In this document: positions 49,278 through 58,094 of the stretch, one piece after another
Layout of the letters: each line of letters starts with the position of its first letter
How positions within the stretch are numbered: position 1 is the stretch's first letter
NCBI GenBank assembly: GCA_900551865.1
Contig: URXV01000005.1
Span: 1 to 64,000, forward strand
Length of the DNA stretch: 64,000 bases
Reading direction: 5' to 3'
From: an uncultured Rickettsiales bacterium
GTDB taxonomy: Bacteria; Pseudomonadota; Alphaproteobacteria; RF32; CAG-239
Notes under the pieces: model-generated
Databases searched by the model: none
Seen by the model: the letters and a program-made list of their open reading frames with translations, nothing else
Told to the model about the DNA's origin: nothing
Made by a program: the position numbers and the translations under genes

Positions 49278-51446
49278 ATGTTGCACCCGATATCGGTTAC
49301 CGCAGAAAAAAGCCCGCTGCTGACGGCGGCGGAAGTGATGAAACACCGCAACGAAAGGCGCCCGTTGACGCCTGATTTCTGCCTTGGCATACTGGCATCG
49401 TCCGCCAATCCGGCCGTAACTGCAAAATTGTTGCAACGGATAGAAATGCATCTTACAGACCACCCGAAAGAAACGTCGGCGTATGTACCGGTACTTGGCG
49501 CATTATGGTTTCGCTCCCGCCATCATGCCCGAAATATGGAATTGGTGGCGCGTATCTCCCTGAACGGTATTTCAGCCTCTCTGGCGGCGGCAGCTCCTGT
49601 GCTTTCCGCTCCGGCATCGCCGCAAGACCAAAACGCATCCGCTGCGGTTTCGATATTCCCTGCTTTGGTATCTCCTCAAAATACGCCTGCCTCTCCTCAA
49701 AATACGCCTGCCTCTGTTTTCCAAGCCACCGCTATGGCTCAGGGAACGGAAGCTGAAAGCGAATTGGCCGCGCTGCTGCTGATGTCGGAAAATCTTTCCT
49801 CGGAACAAATGGCGGAAGTGGAAAAACTAGCGCGCAGGCTTCCGCCTTTACCCGTTTTAACGCAGAAAAAGCTGAAAGAAACCGTTTTTTTGACCAGGTT
49901 GGCAGAAGACGGCTGTCATGACGTAAAAACGGAAGTGGCAGCCAGAACCGAAGGCAATCCGGAGCTGACATTCCGGGCGCAGCAAATTCTCGCCCGGCAG
50001 GGCAAACTGCAATATGATGAAAACTGCAGCGACGCCTGGAACTTCTGCGCTATGGGCGTCTTGAATCTGCATGAGCCAGGGAATTATCCGGCTTCGGAAA
50101 TGTATAACCGCCTGATACAACAGCCGGATTGTGAGATGCAAAATTATCCTTTGTCCGTTTTGGCAGGAATTGGGCATATCCGGTGTTCCGAAGGATTCGC
50201 CTCAGAACAGCGCCTTCGGGTTTTGCATCTGGTTGGATTGTTGGAGCAGGGGAATAAGCCGGTGCGTTGGCTGCAGTATCCGGATTTATGTTATAAGGCT
50301 GTGTCAGGGGTATCGGTATCGCTGGCAAGCGGCGGAGTTTGCCGTTCGGGAATGCAGGACGAAGGCATAGCCAAAGAGTTTTCCGCCGTTTTTTCCCGCC
50401 TGCTGCATATCTACAGCCGCGATACGGAAACCGGCGCAATTCCCCGCACGGAAACGGATGCCGAAATTCCCGGTGTATCCGGGTGTCTTGGGCTTTTGCT
50501 TGAAGCTCAGTGCGGCCGCAGGGAGAAAGCGGCGGATTTTGCCGCAGATATCGTCAGAAATTACTGGATGCTGCGGCAAAGCGACCTGCTGGCATTAATC
50601 TTTGATTATGCCGCATCCCGGAATGTTTTGGATAAAATAGTTGATGAAAGATCGGGGCTGAACGTCTATCAGCTGCAAAAACCGCCGGCAGAATATCTTT
50701 CTCAGATAAAGTCGTCTCAGAAAATGTATGATTTTCTGAAAGGCTTTCGCGTTCATGCCGATGAAGAACAGGCAATTGACGATTTTCCCGAGTTGGCACT
50801 GGAAAATATTGCAACCCATGATTTTTTCCGCAAGGGAGAAAATCCGGAAATTTCAACCCGCCGGCTGCTTATCGCTGCCGATGCCAATTTTGAAATAGCC
50901 CGCCGCCTGTTTGAAGAAGAAGGAACCCTCGACCGTTCAAAGAAAATAAAAGAATTGATGCTGGAAACGGTTCATGGGCTGGTGCGCAATTTCGAAATCG
51001 CCCGGCAGTTGGCGTACGAAGGCGCCGATGATATTTATGAGCGGCTTGCCGCTTTTTGCGCTGACGAGAAACATCAATATGCAAAAGAAGGGTATAACAG
51101 CCACTATGTTGCTGCCGTCTTGATAAACCGCCGTGTCAGCGAGGACAGTCCTTTGCAGGATTTGAGTTTTGCCAAACCGCAGAAGGCTGCCGGAATTTTA
51201 GCCAAAATTCGTGCCGTACAGCTTCGAAATAAGGTCGCTTCTTCCGCAGATGCCGCTGCCGTTTCGGCTTCATCTTCAACCATTGCCTCCAATTCGGAAG
51301 TTTCCCGCAGGGGGCATAATGCCGGAGCCGGTGCTTGTTCCCCAAAGCCCGAACCGGGCGCAGAGCAAAAACAGGAACAGACAGGGAACCTGTTTTCCCG
51401 CATAAAAAATCAATTGTTGAAAAGACGGCAGCACGGCCGCTGGTAA
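49278..51446 (+). CDS. Hypothetical protein, paralogue B of the MoxR operon (722 aa)
   Basis: Unknown function; tandem paralogue of the preceding gene through the N-terminal LTPDFC...SSAN domain. Residues about 110-150 are a Pro/Ala/Ser-rich linker that contains a SPQNTPA duplication. The rest is a long helical solenoid in which phrases of the ANFEIARRLFEE / RNFEIARQLAYE type recur near residues 538 and 575, reminiscent of leucine-rich variant or HEAT-like repeats. A disordered C-terminus ends in basic LKRRQHGRW. I place the start at the ATG at 49278, preceded by AAGGAAAGGAA. It is the last gene of the operon. Confidence 0.78.
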   Translation: MLHPISVTAEKSPLLTAAEVMKHRNERRPLTPDFCLGILASSANPAVTAKLLQRIEMHLTDHPKETSAYVPVLGALWFRSRHHARNMELVARISLNGISASLAAAAPVLSAPASPQDQNASAAVSIFPALVSPQNTPASPQNTPASVFQATAMAQGTEAESELAALLLMSENLSSEQMAEVEKLARRLPPLPVLTQKKLKETVFLTRLAEDGCHDVKTEVAARTEGNPELTFRAQQILARQGKLQYDENCSDAWNFCAMGVLNLHEPGNYPASEMYNRLIQQPDCEMQNYPLSVLAGIGHIRCSEGFASEQRLRVLHLVGLLEQGNKPVRWLQYPDLCYKAVSGVSVSLASGGVCRSGMQDEGIAKEFSAVFSRLLHIYSRDTETGAIPRTETDAEIPGVSGCLGLLLEAQCGRREKAADFAADIVRNYWMLRQSDLLALIFDYAASRNVLDKIVDERSGLNVYQLQKPPAEYLSQIKSSQKMYDFLKGFRVHADEEQAIDDFPELALENIATHDFFRKGENPEISTRRLLIAADANFEIARRLFEEEGTLDRSKKIKELMLETVHGLVRNFEIARQLAYEGADDIYERLAAFCADEKHQYAKEGYNSHYVAAVLINRRVSEDSPLQDLSFAKPQKAAGILAKIRAVQLRNKVASSADAAAVSASSSTIASNSEVSRRGHNAGAGACSPKPEPGAEQKQEQTGNLFSRIKNQLLKRRQHGRW

Positions 51447-51602
51447 TATACCGCCGCTTTTGTTTGCAGCAGCTGCTTTGATTCCTCGTCTTTGGCCGCA
51501 ACCGCCTTTATTCGCTTTCTTTATTTGTGGCCGCCGCTTTTATTCGCCGCTTTTATTCGCCGCTTTTGTTTGCAGCCTTTTGTCATACTGCATCTTACAA
51601 AA

Positions 51603-54600
51603 TTAATTTCTGCCCGATAGCTTTTTGTTTAGGAGCGTCGAAATATTATTGAAATAATGCTGTGTAATAGCGGGAAGGGAAGCCGGTTCAAGCTTCTGCC
51701 GCAGTTCGGCGCGTTTTTCCAGTTCGCGCCTGATTCTGGTGTCGGCTTCATCGTCAATCCATGCCGTTACATCAACATACCATCCGCCTTTGCCGAACCG
51801 GGCACGGCGCCTGTCGCGCAAAACGTTGGAAAACGTATTCTCGTTGCCCCAGTGGTTGTTATTGAAAGCGCAATAGGTATAAGCGTCCTGCGATGCCGTA
51901 TTCATCGACGGGAAAAAGCCGTTATAATGCTGGTTGCCCGCGGCGTTTCTTCTGAAACCGCTTTGCAGGATAGAATTGGGATGGTTGCGCATATGGTCCT
52001 TGATGTCGCGTTCCAGATTTTCCGAATAGATAATGCGGTTGGAGTATTTTTTGTATATATCCCGCATGCCGGTTGTGCTGTGAGCGCTGATTTTGCATTT
52101 TTCAATAATGCTGCCGACGGCTTCGCCGACAAAACTTTCGGGATTTTCCTTTTTGAAGATTTCGTATGCCTGGCAGAAGCTGGCCATGCTCATTCCCGCG
52201 CAGTAAAGCCCGCGGTCGATTTTGCCGTAAATTCCCTGCCGGGCAAGGGCTTTGTTTGCAGCGTCAAAGGCTTGGCGCTTTTCTCCGTAGGAAAGCCTGA
52301 TAACGTTGTTGTAACTGCATTGCGCATAAATTTTGCAAAACGTTTCCATATCTTTTTGTTTTTGGGCTTCCATAATTTCTTTTTCGTTGTCGGCATTGGC
52401 GGTTTCGTGGGATATTTCCGTCAGAAAAGGGTTATCCGCAAACAGATTGAAATCTTCATTGTCCAGCATCGGAATGCCGGTCCGTCTGTCTAAATCAAGC
52501 GTCGGTTCATAAGCAAAACTCGAGTTGATAACCGCCTGTCGGGCAATTTCTTCGGCATTTGCTGCGTCATAAGGAACCGGCATATTGAACTGGCTTTGCT
52601 GGATGGCGGCATACAGGTTGTTTTCCTGCGTCTGGTCAGATGCCGTTGCGTTAATTGCCGCAATCATTTCGTGCCAGTCGCCGGCATTGACGTCCCGGCC
52701 GAGGCTCAGGTTTTCCAGAGCCCGTCTCTGGCTGTCTGGCAGCGTTTTCCCGTTCAAATCGTAAAAATCGGTTATCGTGGAGGCAATCGCGGCAACGGAA
52801 CCACCCTTGTCCTGGTTTTTCATCAGGGCATAATACAGATAGGCGCCCATACTGCGGTTTTGGATATAGGCAATGCCGTATTTGTCGAATATCTCGGTTT
52901 TGGCGATGATGCGCGCCTCGTCAAACGAAAGGCTGCCGTAACCGCCGACGCGGTAAAAATTGGCCGTGGCTTTTTGGTTGCGCATAAACTTGGCATACAG
53001 TTCCCTGCTGACGCCGTATTTTCCGCCGCTTCCGTATGTTTCGTTGCTTTTGCTGAAACAGAGGTTGAAAAAGTCGATATTCGGAACATTGTGCAGTTTG
53101 TCGTTTTGAACGAGCGGTACGGGGACTTCATAGTCCGCTTCGTTAATGGGCTGCTCCGGCGGGTTCATAAACGCGCTCCAGCTCAGATCCGGTTCGGTTA
53201 TGGAAAAATCCTGCGTCTGAAAGCCGAAAGCTTCGTTGACGCTTGCATAATAGGTTGCCGCTTTGTCCAGAACTTCCTGCGGCAGGGTAAATGTGCCGGA
53301 GGTCATGGAAATTTTATCTAAATCAAAAGCCGGTCCGGCGTTTTGTATTCCCTTAAAACCGAGATAACCCATTCCAACCAGCGGAATGCTGATAGCGGCA
53401 TACTTCAGGGTCTTTTGGCTTTTTTCACGGACTTTCTGTTTAAATTCAATAATTTTAGCTTTCTTTTCCTGGCGTTTTTGTGTTTTATAATTTTCGATAT
53501 TCAGCGTAATTGTCCTGATTTTTTGCTGTGTGCCGAGCTCTAACCCTTCTGCCGTTTTGGCCGGCTGCATCTTTATCGGTTGCATCTTTACTGCCTGTTT
53601 CGGCGCTTGTTTATCCTTCCGCTTTGGCGCAAAAAGCTTCCGCGCTTTTTCTGCCGTCATTTTGACGGGGGCGGACGCACTGTGGCAAACGGCGGCAATA
53701 GTTTCGACAATCGCCTGTTTTTCTCTTCCTGCCCAAGACTTTAGGCGTCCCAGCCATGAGCGGAACCGCGCCTTCCGCAGAGCCTTTTGCTGTTGCTTCA
53801 GTTCTTTGCGGCGCTGCTTTTCGGCCTCTTTGCGCTTTTTTTCGGTTTCGCGCCGCTGCCTTGCTGCCTCCTTTTGCTGTTGCTTCAGTTCTTTGCGGTG
53901 CTGTTTTTCGGCTTCCCGGTGTTGTCGGGCCATTTCTTCCTGTTGTTGTTTGAGGGCGGCTCTGCGTTGTTTTTCTTCCTTCCGGCGTTGTTTCTCGGTT
54001 TCGCGCCGGGTCTGTTTCTGCTGTTTCGGCTCTTGTATGCGCTGCCTGTCCGCCGGCTGCGGCGCATAGGCGTCACTTTGCCGCTCGTTGTTTCGGCTGG
54101 CAGAGTTTGTCGTTTGGTTTTGCCGGGAAGAAACCGCTGCCTGCTCATAATGTTCCAAAAAATCTTTCAGGCTGCCTTTGTGGCGGGACAAAGCCATGCG
54201 AAAATCTTTTGCCGCCTGTCCGTGCAGGCCGAATGTGTCAAGCGTCCGTTCCAGATAAACGAAATTGGCTTTTTTATTGAGCGCTTTGGCATTTTGCTCC
54301 AAAAGGGAACGGCCGTTTTGGTTGTCTTTGTAGCGGGCAAATTCGGCAAGCAGTTTGGTCGCCGTTTTTTCACCCGCCGCTGCGGCGTTCTCCGGCTGCG
54401 CCACCGCCGTCCTGTCGATAGCACTCGTCTTATCAGCGCCGGCAGCATTCCGGATTGTCGCTGCCGCCGTCCGTTCAGTTGCCGTTTTTGCCGGGCTTTC
54501 GGCTGTGGCCGTTTCTGCTCGGTCAAATGTCGCCGTATTTCCGGCAGCGGTTGTTACGGTTCGTCCGGCTGTTGTTTCCGCCGCTGCTTTTAATTCGGTA

Positions 54601-55235
54601 AAGCGTATTTTGCCGGCTTCGTCGCGCGCCGCCTGAAGCATCAGCGTACCATTGCTTGGGTGGAGAGGGGAAAAGGCCGCCATTGCCTCTGCGGCTGTTT
54701 TCACCGTGTCATTGTCAAAGGCAAGCTGCAGAAATTCTTTTTGGTAATCTGAATTTTTCAAAGTTTCGCCGATGTTGCCGGCGTCTTGAAGCTGGTTTGC
54801 AAGATCTTTGGGAGAAATAGCAAAAGCATAAGCCAGCCGCTCAAACTTGTCCCGGTTGCGTTTATTGCGCAGGTCTTTGACGCTGAAATCGTATTCTTCC
54901 TCAATTTTGGCAAAGGCTGTTTCGGCCATTTTTTCCGCAAGCATCTGCCGGTGGACTTCTCCGGTCAGAACCATGCGAGCCTTGCCGAGCGCCATAAAGG
55001 CGGGAATATTGTCTTCTCTGGCAAACTGTTCCTGCAGGCTCTTCAGGCGGTCTTGGCAGCTGTGCAGATAGTCTTTGACCCGTTCGTCGTAGCTGCGGGC
55101 GGCCTCAATATATTTGTCGGGATTTTTCCTGAAATCCTTTTCTTTGAGCGAAATTCCGAGAAAGCGGCATTTTTCCTGCAGCTCTTCAAAATATTCTTTG
55201 TCCAATCCGTCGTTTCCTCTGCTAAAGCTTGGCAT
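51603..55235 (-). CDS. Large coiled-coil membrane protein with peptidoglycan-hydrolase-like C-terminus
   Basis: A 1210-residue protein, not assigned to a family. Residues 1-350 are helical; about 400-510 are a long coiled coil built of KQRRKEEKQRRAALKQQQ-type units, partly repeated. A single transmembrane helix lies near 612-632 (YAAISIPLVGMGYLGF) after a basic KIIEFKQK patch, so the C-terminus should be periplasmic. Residues about 725-870 resemble GH108 muramidase-like domains (SNETYGSGGKYGVSRELYAKF, LSFDEARIIAKTEIFDKYG). The last 220 residues contain GLYCAGMSMASFCQAY and NQHYNGFF, compatible with a cysteine-peptidase or amidase fold. ATG at 55235 follows GAGG; a TTG upstream is less likely. 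Confidence 0.72.
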   Translation of the reverse strand: MPSFSRGNDGLDKEYFEELQEKCRFLGISLKEKDFRKNPDKYIEAARSYDERVKDYLHSCQDRLKSLQEQFAREDNIPAFMALGKARMVLTGEVHRQMLAEKMAETAFAKIEEEYDFSVKDLRNKRNRDKFERLAYAFAISPKDLANQLQDAGNIGETLKNSDYQKEFLQLAFDNDTVKTAAEAMAAFSPLHPSNGTLMLQAARDEAGKIRFTELKAAAETTAGRTVTTAAGNTATFDRAETATAESPAKTATERTAAATIRNAAGADKTSAIDRTAVAQPENAAAAGEKTATKLLAEFARYKDNQNGRSLLEQNAKALNKKANFVYLERTLDTFGLHGQAAKDFRMALSRHKGSLKDFLEHYEQAAVSSRQNQTTNSASRNNERQSDAYAPQPADRQRIQEPKQQKQTRRETEKQRRKEEKQRRAALKQQQEEMARQHREAEKQHRKELKQQQKEAARQRRETEKKRKEAEKQRRKELKQQQKALRKARFRSWLGRLKSWAGREKQAIVETIAAVCHSASAPVKMTAEKARKLFAPKRKDKQAPKQAVKMQPIKMQPAKTAEGLELGTQQKIRTITLNIENYKTQKRQEKKAKIIEFKQKVREKSQKTLKYAAISIPLVGMGYLGFKGIQNAGPAFDLDKISMTSGTFTLPQEVLDKAATYYASVNEAFGFQTQDFSITEPDLSWSAFMNPPEQPINEADYEVPVPLVQNDKLHNVPNIDFFNLCFSKSNETYGSGGKYGVSRELYAKFMRNQKATANFYRVGGYGSLSFDEARIIAKTEIFDKYGIAYIQNRSMGAYLYYALMKNQDKGGSVAAIASTITDFYDLNGKTLPDSQRRALENLSLGRDVNAGDWHEMIAAINATASDQTQENNLYAAIQQSQFNMPVPYDAANAEEIARQAVINSSFAYEPTLDLDRRTGIPMLDNEDFNLFADNPFLTEISHETANADNEKEIMEAQKQKDMETFCKIYAQCSYNNVIRLSYGEKRQAFDAANKALARQGIYGKIDRGLYCAGMSMASFCQAYEIFKKENPESFVGEAVGSIIEKCKISAHSTTGMRDIYKKYSNRIIYSENLERDIKDHMRNHPNSILQSGFRRNAAGNQHYNGFFPSMNTASQDAYTYCAFNNNHWGNENTFSNVLRDRRRARFGKGGWYVDVTAWIDDEADTRIRRELEKRAELRQKLEPASLPAITQHYFNNISTLLNKKLSGRN

Positions 55236-55370
55236 CCAAAACCTCAATTCAGTTTTTTAAATCAAAGTATAAAACCTTTATACCATGTTATAAACAAAAA
55301 ATCAACATTATTTGTGCGTATTTTGGCAATTTTTTTGAAAGCCGGTTAAAAAGCGATATGCAGGCAAAAA

Positions 55371-55413
55371 AAATCCCCGGAGCACGCATGTTGCAATGCA
55401 GTGTCCGGGGATT
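55371..55413 (-). terminator. Rho-independent terminator of the 55422-57197 gene
   Basis: AATCCCCGG at 55372-55380 and CCGGGGATT at 55405-55413 enclose a second stem (GCATG/CAATGC region); the leftward transcript ends in eight T. Confidence 0.85.
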
Positions 55414-55421
55414 AAAAAAAG

Positions 55422-57197
55422 CTACTTGCTGCCTGACTTATACGTCCTGACCGTTCCGTCGGGAGCCGTAAGCGTCAGGGTGTAGCGGTCTTGGGAATAG
55501 CTGCCTTTGTAGCCGTTGACCGTAGAGGAATAACGCTTGTTGACAATATTCTTCCAGCCCAGGATTTTGCAGGTAAGGACGTCGACGCCGGCAATCAGCG
55601 AGTTGTCTTCCGCATACCATTCAATTCCGCCGTCAGCGGCGTCAACTGCGCGGGCAAGCCTGAATGCGGCTCCGGCACGTTGCTGTGCTGCGGAATTAAA
55701 GCCGGTATAGCCGCTCTGCACATAGGTCATTTCCTGAGGAAATGCTTCTTCATAAGCGCAGACGCCGAAACTGTACCCTTCTTCAAAACGGATGACAACG
55801 GCTTTTTTGGTGATGTTGCCTTTGTGGCTTAATCCGTCGACGTCAAGCACGGCGGTAACCGCAAAGTCAAAAATTTTGCCGTGTCCGGGAACCGGGTCGG
55901 GGTTGGGATCCGGCTCTGGGTCAGGATCAGGGTTCGGATCGGGCGAGCCGCCTTTTTTGACCAGCAGAGTAACGACGGAAGCGCCGAAACTCTTTCCAAG
56001 CAGGGAAACTGTCGCCTCCGTGGTGTTTTTGGCAGAATTTTCGCCGTTCGGGATTAGGCTGTGCGTTTCATTGAAAACCGCAGTCAGGTCAAACCCGAAA
56101 GTCTGCCCGTCGAGGGCGTACCCTGCCTCATAGGCGGGATAACTGAAAACATCGCTGAAAGCGTCAGAACCGTTACTGAAACTTATCGTCTGCGTAATCG
56201 TTCCTTTTTTGAGAGTCCAGCCGTTGCCGCTGATGTCGTCCTTTCGGCTTGTCTGCATCTCGGCAGAAGCCTTAAAGTCAAAGTTTGCAACCTCCAGCGT
56301 TCTGTCTTCTTTGCCCTCAAATGCAAAAGAAAGTGCCGGCGATTGGAATTTTTGGCGTTTTGTACCCGACAGGCTCCATGTTTCGGTCTTTTCAACATAG
56401 AGCGTAAAGGAAGAAGCGCTGTTCCATTCCCATCCTTTGCCGTATTCGGTGCGAAGGAGTTCATCTGCCGCATCAGTGCTTTTTTTGACATAAGCGGCGG
56501 TCAGCTTTTCCGTGCCTGTGTCCTCCTGTCCGTAAACGCTCCAGACGGCATTAAAATCCGCCTCGGCTCTGAAACATCCGTCCGAACCCGGAATTTCCTC
56601 CGCTCGGGAGCTGAGAAAAACGGGCGCGTCGATTTTCATATAGGGCAGGGCGGTTTTGCCTGTGCCGGAAAAATCCGAACCGGAGGCAAGAGCATAGCTT
56701 TCGTATTCAATCTCTGCCGAAATCGTCTGGCCGTCTTTAAAAGAAAACAGCCTTTCGATGTGGTGGCGCTGCGGAAGCGTGCCGGAAACGGAAGAATCGC
56801 CTGTTTCGTTCTCCAAAGCCGGCACCGGACTGTCTGTCTTGTGAAACAGGATGGTGTCTTTCGCCGGCCAGAGTTTAAGCCGTGCCTGCGGCGTCAGCGT
56901 ATGCCTTGTACCACCGGAACTGTAAACTAATTGCTGTGCGCAGGTCATAAACACCGTGTCTTCAGCCACAGCGGTTTTCCACTCGTAGTCATAAGAAATC
57001 AGCATGATGTCATCATCTTCCATGCTGAAAATTGCCTTTTCGGCACCGTCGCACCCCGCAAACATCAGCACTGCCAGAACCAAAGCCGCGGCAGTCGGTA
57101 TTCCGTACCCGAAAGCCGGCAGAAGCCGGAACGTCTGCAAAAAACGGAAAGCCCGCAAAAAGCGGAACGTCTGCAGAAAAAAACTTTTCTTTTTCAT
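55422..57197 (-). CDS. Large surface lipoprotein with Asp-Pro-rich linker
   Basis: A 591-residue lipoprotein of unknown function. The N-terminus carries an expanded stretch encoded by three copies of an 18-bp unit (FLQTFR, FLRAFR, FLQTFR) before the true signal helix (AAALVLAVLMFAGC) with lipidated Cys about residue 49. Two beta-rich domains follow, with Ser/Thr-rich strands (TISAEIEYESYALASG, FTLYVEKTETWSLSG), and are joined by a linker of Asp-Pro/Asn-Pro repeats (PDPNPDPDPEPDPNPDP) to a C-terminal domain ending in YTLTLTAPDGTVRTYKSGSK. The DP-linker and domain style are reminiscent of Bacteroidota surface lipoproteins, so horizontal transfer is possible. Confidence 0.78.
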   Translation of the reverse strand: MKKKSFFLQTFRFLRAFRFLQTFRLLPAFGYGIPTAAALVLAVLMFAGCDGAEKAIFSMEDDDIMLISYDYEWKTAVAEDTVFMTCAQQLVYSSGGTRHTLTPQARLKLWPAKDTILFHKTDSPVPALENETGDSSVSGTLPQRHHIERLFSFKDGQTISAEIEYESYALASGSDFSGTGKTALPYMKIDAPVFLSSRAEEIPGSDGCFRAEADFNAVWSVYGQEDTGTEKLTAAYVKKSTDAADELLRTEYGKGWEWNSASSFTLYVEKTETWSLSGTKRQKFQSPALSFAFEGKEDRTLEVANFDFKASAEMQTSRKDDISGNGWTLKKGTITQTISFSNGSDAFSDVFSYPAYEAGYALDGQTFGFDLTAVFNETHSLIPNGENSAKNTTEATVSLLGKSFGASVVTLLVKKGGSPDPNPDPDPEPDPNPDPVPGHGKIFDFAVTAVLDVDGLSHKGNITKKAVVIRFEEGYSFGVCAYEEAFPQEMTYVQSGYTGFNSAAQQRAGAAFRLARAVDAADGGIEWYAEDNSLIAGVDVLTCKILGWKNIVNKRYSSTVNGYKGSYSQDRYTLTLTAPDGTVRTYKSGSK

Positions 57198-57540
57198 AAA
57201 AAAAATTATTAAACGTTAAACATATATACAAAAAAATAAAGTCTTATCTGCTCAAAATTCCGTAAAGGCGTGCCCGTGTTTGCAAAAAACTTCGCGCCGT
57301 TCTTGTTGCAAATGCAGCTATTACCAAAAATATACTTCATAATATATCAAAGCAATAATATTGTATTGGCATAATAAGACTTTTAACGCCGCTATCATAA
57401 ACGGAAAAAATAAATATTCAAGCAAATTTTGTCCTTTTTGTTGTTTTGTCTAAAGTGAATGCAGCCGTGTTTTTAAAACAGATTCATAAATAATTAAACA
57501 TTTTCAATTATCATCAATACAGATATGCAACAGCATATTC
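57198..57540. other. AT-rich gap without recognisable gene
   Basis: About 340 bases between the lipoprotein start and the structured RNA hold no credible open frame. AAACGTTAAAC at 57210 resembles half of the 32-bp palindromes but lacks the second arm. The region probably carries the promoters for both flanking units; I see no confident -35/-10 pair. Confidence 0.4.
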
Positions 57541-57717
57541 AGGGCGTCGAAAACCCTTTTATAAGCTTAGTCGTGTGCACCCGACTTTAAAAATTGTGCC
57601 GATGTCATACTTCCGTGAGGGGTGGATGTCGGTGAATAAGGCTCTGCCCCAATAAGCCGAGCCGTTTAAGCTTATACGGTTTTCGAACATCCGCCCGCCT
57701 AAAAGGTGGGTTTTGTT
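57541..57717 (+). ncRNA. Highly structured RNA leader, C4-antisense-RNA-like
   Basis: The plus strand folds extensively. CGAAAACC at 57548-57555 and ATAAGCTTA at 57561-57569 pair with TAAGCTTAT and GGTTTTCG in 57667-57685, giving a 17-bp closing helix with one internal loop. Inside are AGTCG/CGACT (57569-57586), CCGA/TCGG around TACTTCCGTGAGGGG, and GGCT/AGCC (57640-57658). It ends with a CCCGCCT/AGGTGGG hairpin and TTTTGTTTT, a terminator. The pattern recalls the C4 antisense RNA of P1-like phages; that family name is from memory and unsure. It directly precedes two small lipoprotein genes and may control them. Confidence 0.55.
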
Positions 57718-57743
57718 TTGACTGTTAACAAAGGATGTTTGAA

Positions 57744-58094
57744 ATGAAACGAATATTTTCAATCTTAGCTATAGCTCTATGTATGGGCGGATGTACTGTT
57801 CACATCACAGACTTGTCAATGATTTCAAATAAAAATATTAATCTTGACAATGTTGATATAGACAGGCTTCCGCAGAAAAAACAAATAGAAGGGGAAGACC
57901 GCAAATTTATGTTTTTATTCATTCCGTTCGGCCAGCCTACCTTAAAAGAGGCTTTAAACGACGCTTTGCAAAAAGGTGGCGGGGATTTGATGGTTGATGC
58001 TTCCGTTTACTATACTTACTGGTGGCTGGGTGTCGGCGAGTTAGGAATTAAGATTAAAGGAGATGTCGTCAATACGAGGGGAGAAAAACAATGA
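57744..58094 (+). CDS. Small lipoprotein A
   Basis: A 116-residue lipoprotein. The signal peptide ends at the lipobox MGGC, then VHITDLSMISNKNINL, a EGEDRKFMFLFIPFGQPTLKEALNDALQ segment and a beta-rich C-terminus (MVDASVYYTYWWLGVGELGIKIKGDVV). Small lipoproteins of this SNKN / PFG-x-P-x-L-x-EAL type are found in many Gram-negatives, but I know no function. AGGATG lies eight bases before the ATG at 57744. Its stop overlaps the start of the paralogous next gene. The structured RNA with a terminator sits 27 bp upstream. Confidence 0.8.
   Translation: MKRIFSILAIALCMGGCTVHITDLSMISNKNINLDNVDIDRLPQKKQIEGEDRKFMFLFIPFGQPTLKEALNDALQKGGGDLMVDASVYYTYWWLGVGELGIKIKGDVVNTRGEKQ

Noticed and set aside
53530..54593. 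Rightward frames of 179 and 268 codons
   Set aside because: They are antisense to the coiled-coil part of the large membrane protein and mirror its Lys/Gln/Arg repeats.
57198..57225. Seventh crossover-like site before the large lipoprotein gene
   Set aside because: AAACGTTAAAC resembles the centre of the palindromes but the second CGT arm is missing and no partner is nearby.
57559..57762. Leftward frame of 67 codons inside the structured RNA
   Set aside because: The strand and hairpins point to an RNA element on the plus strand; the frame has no ribosome-binding site. I keep in mind that similar short frames are sometimes annotated over such RNAs.
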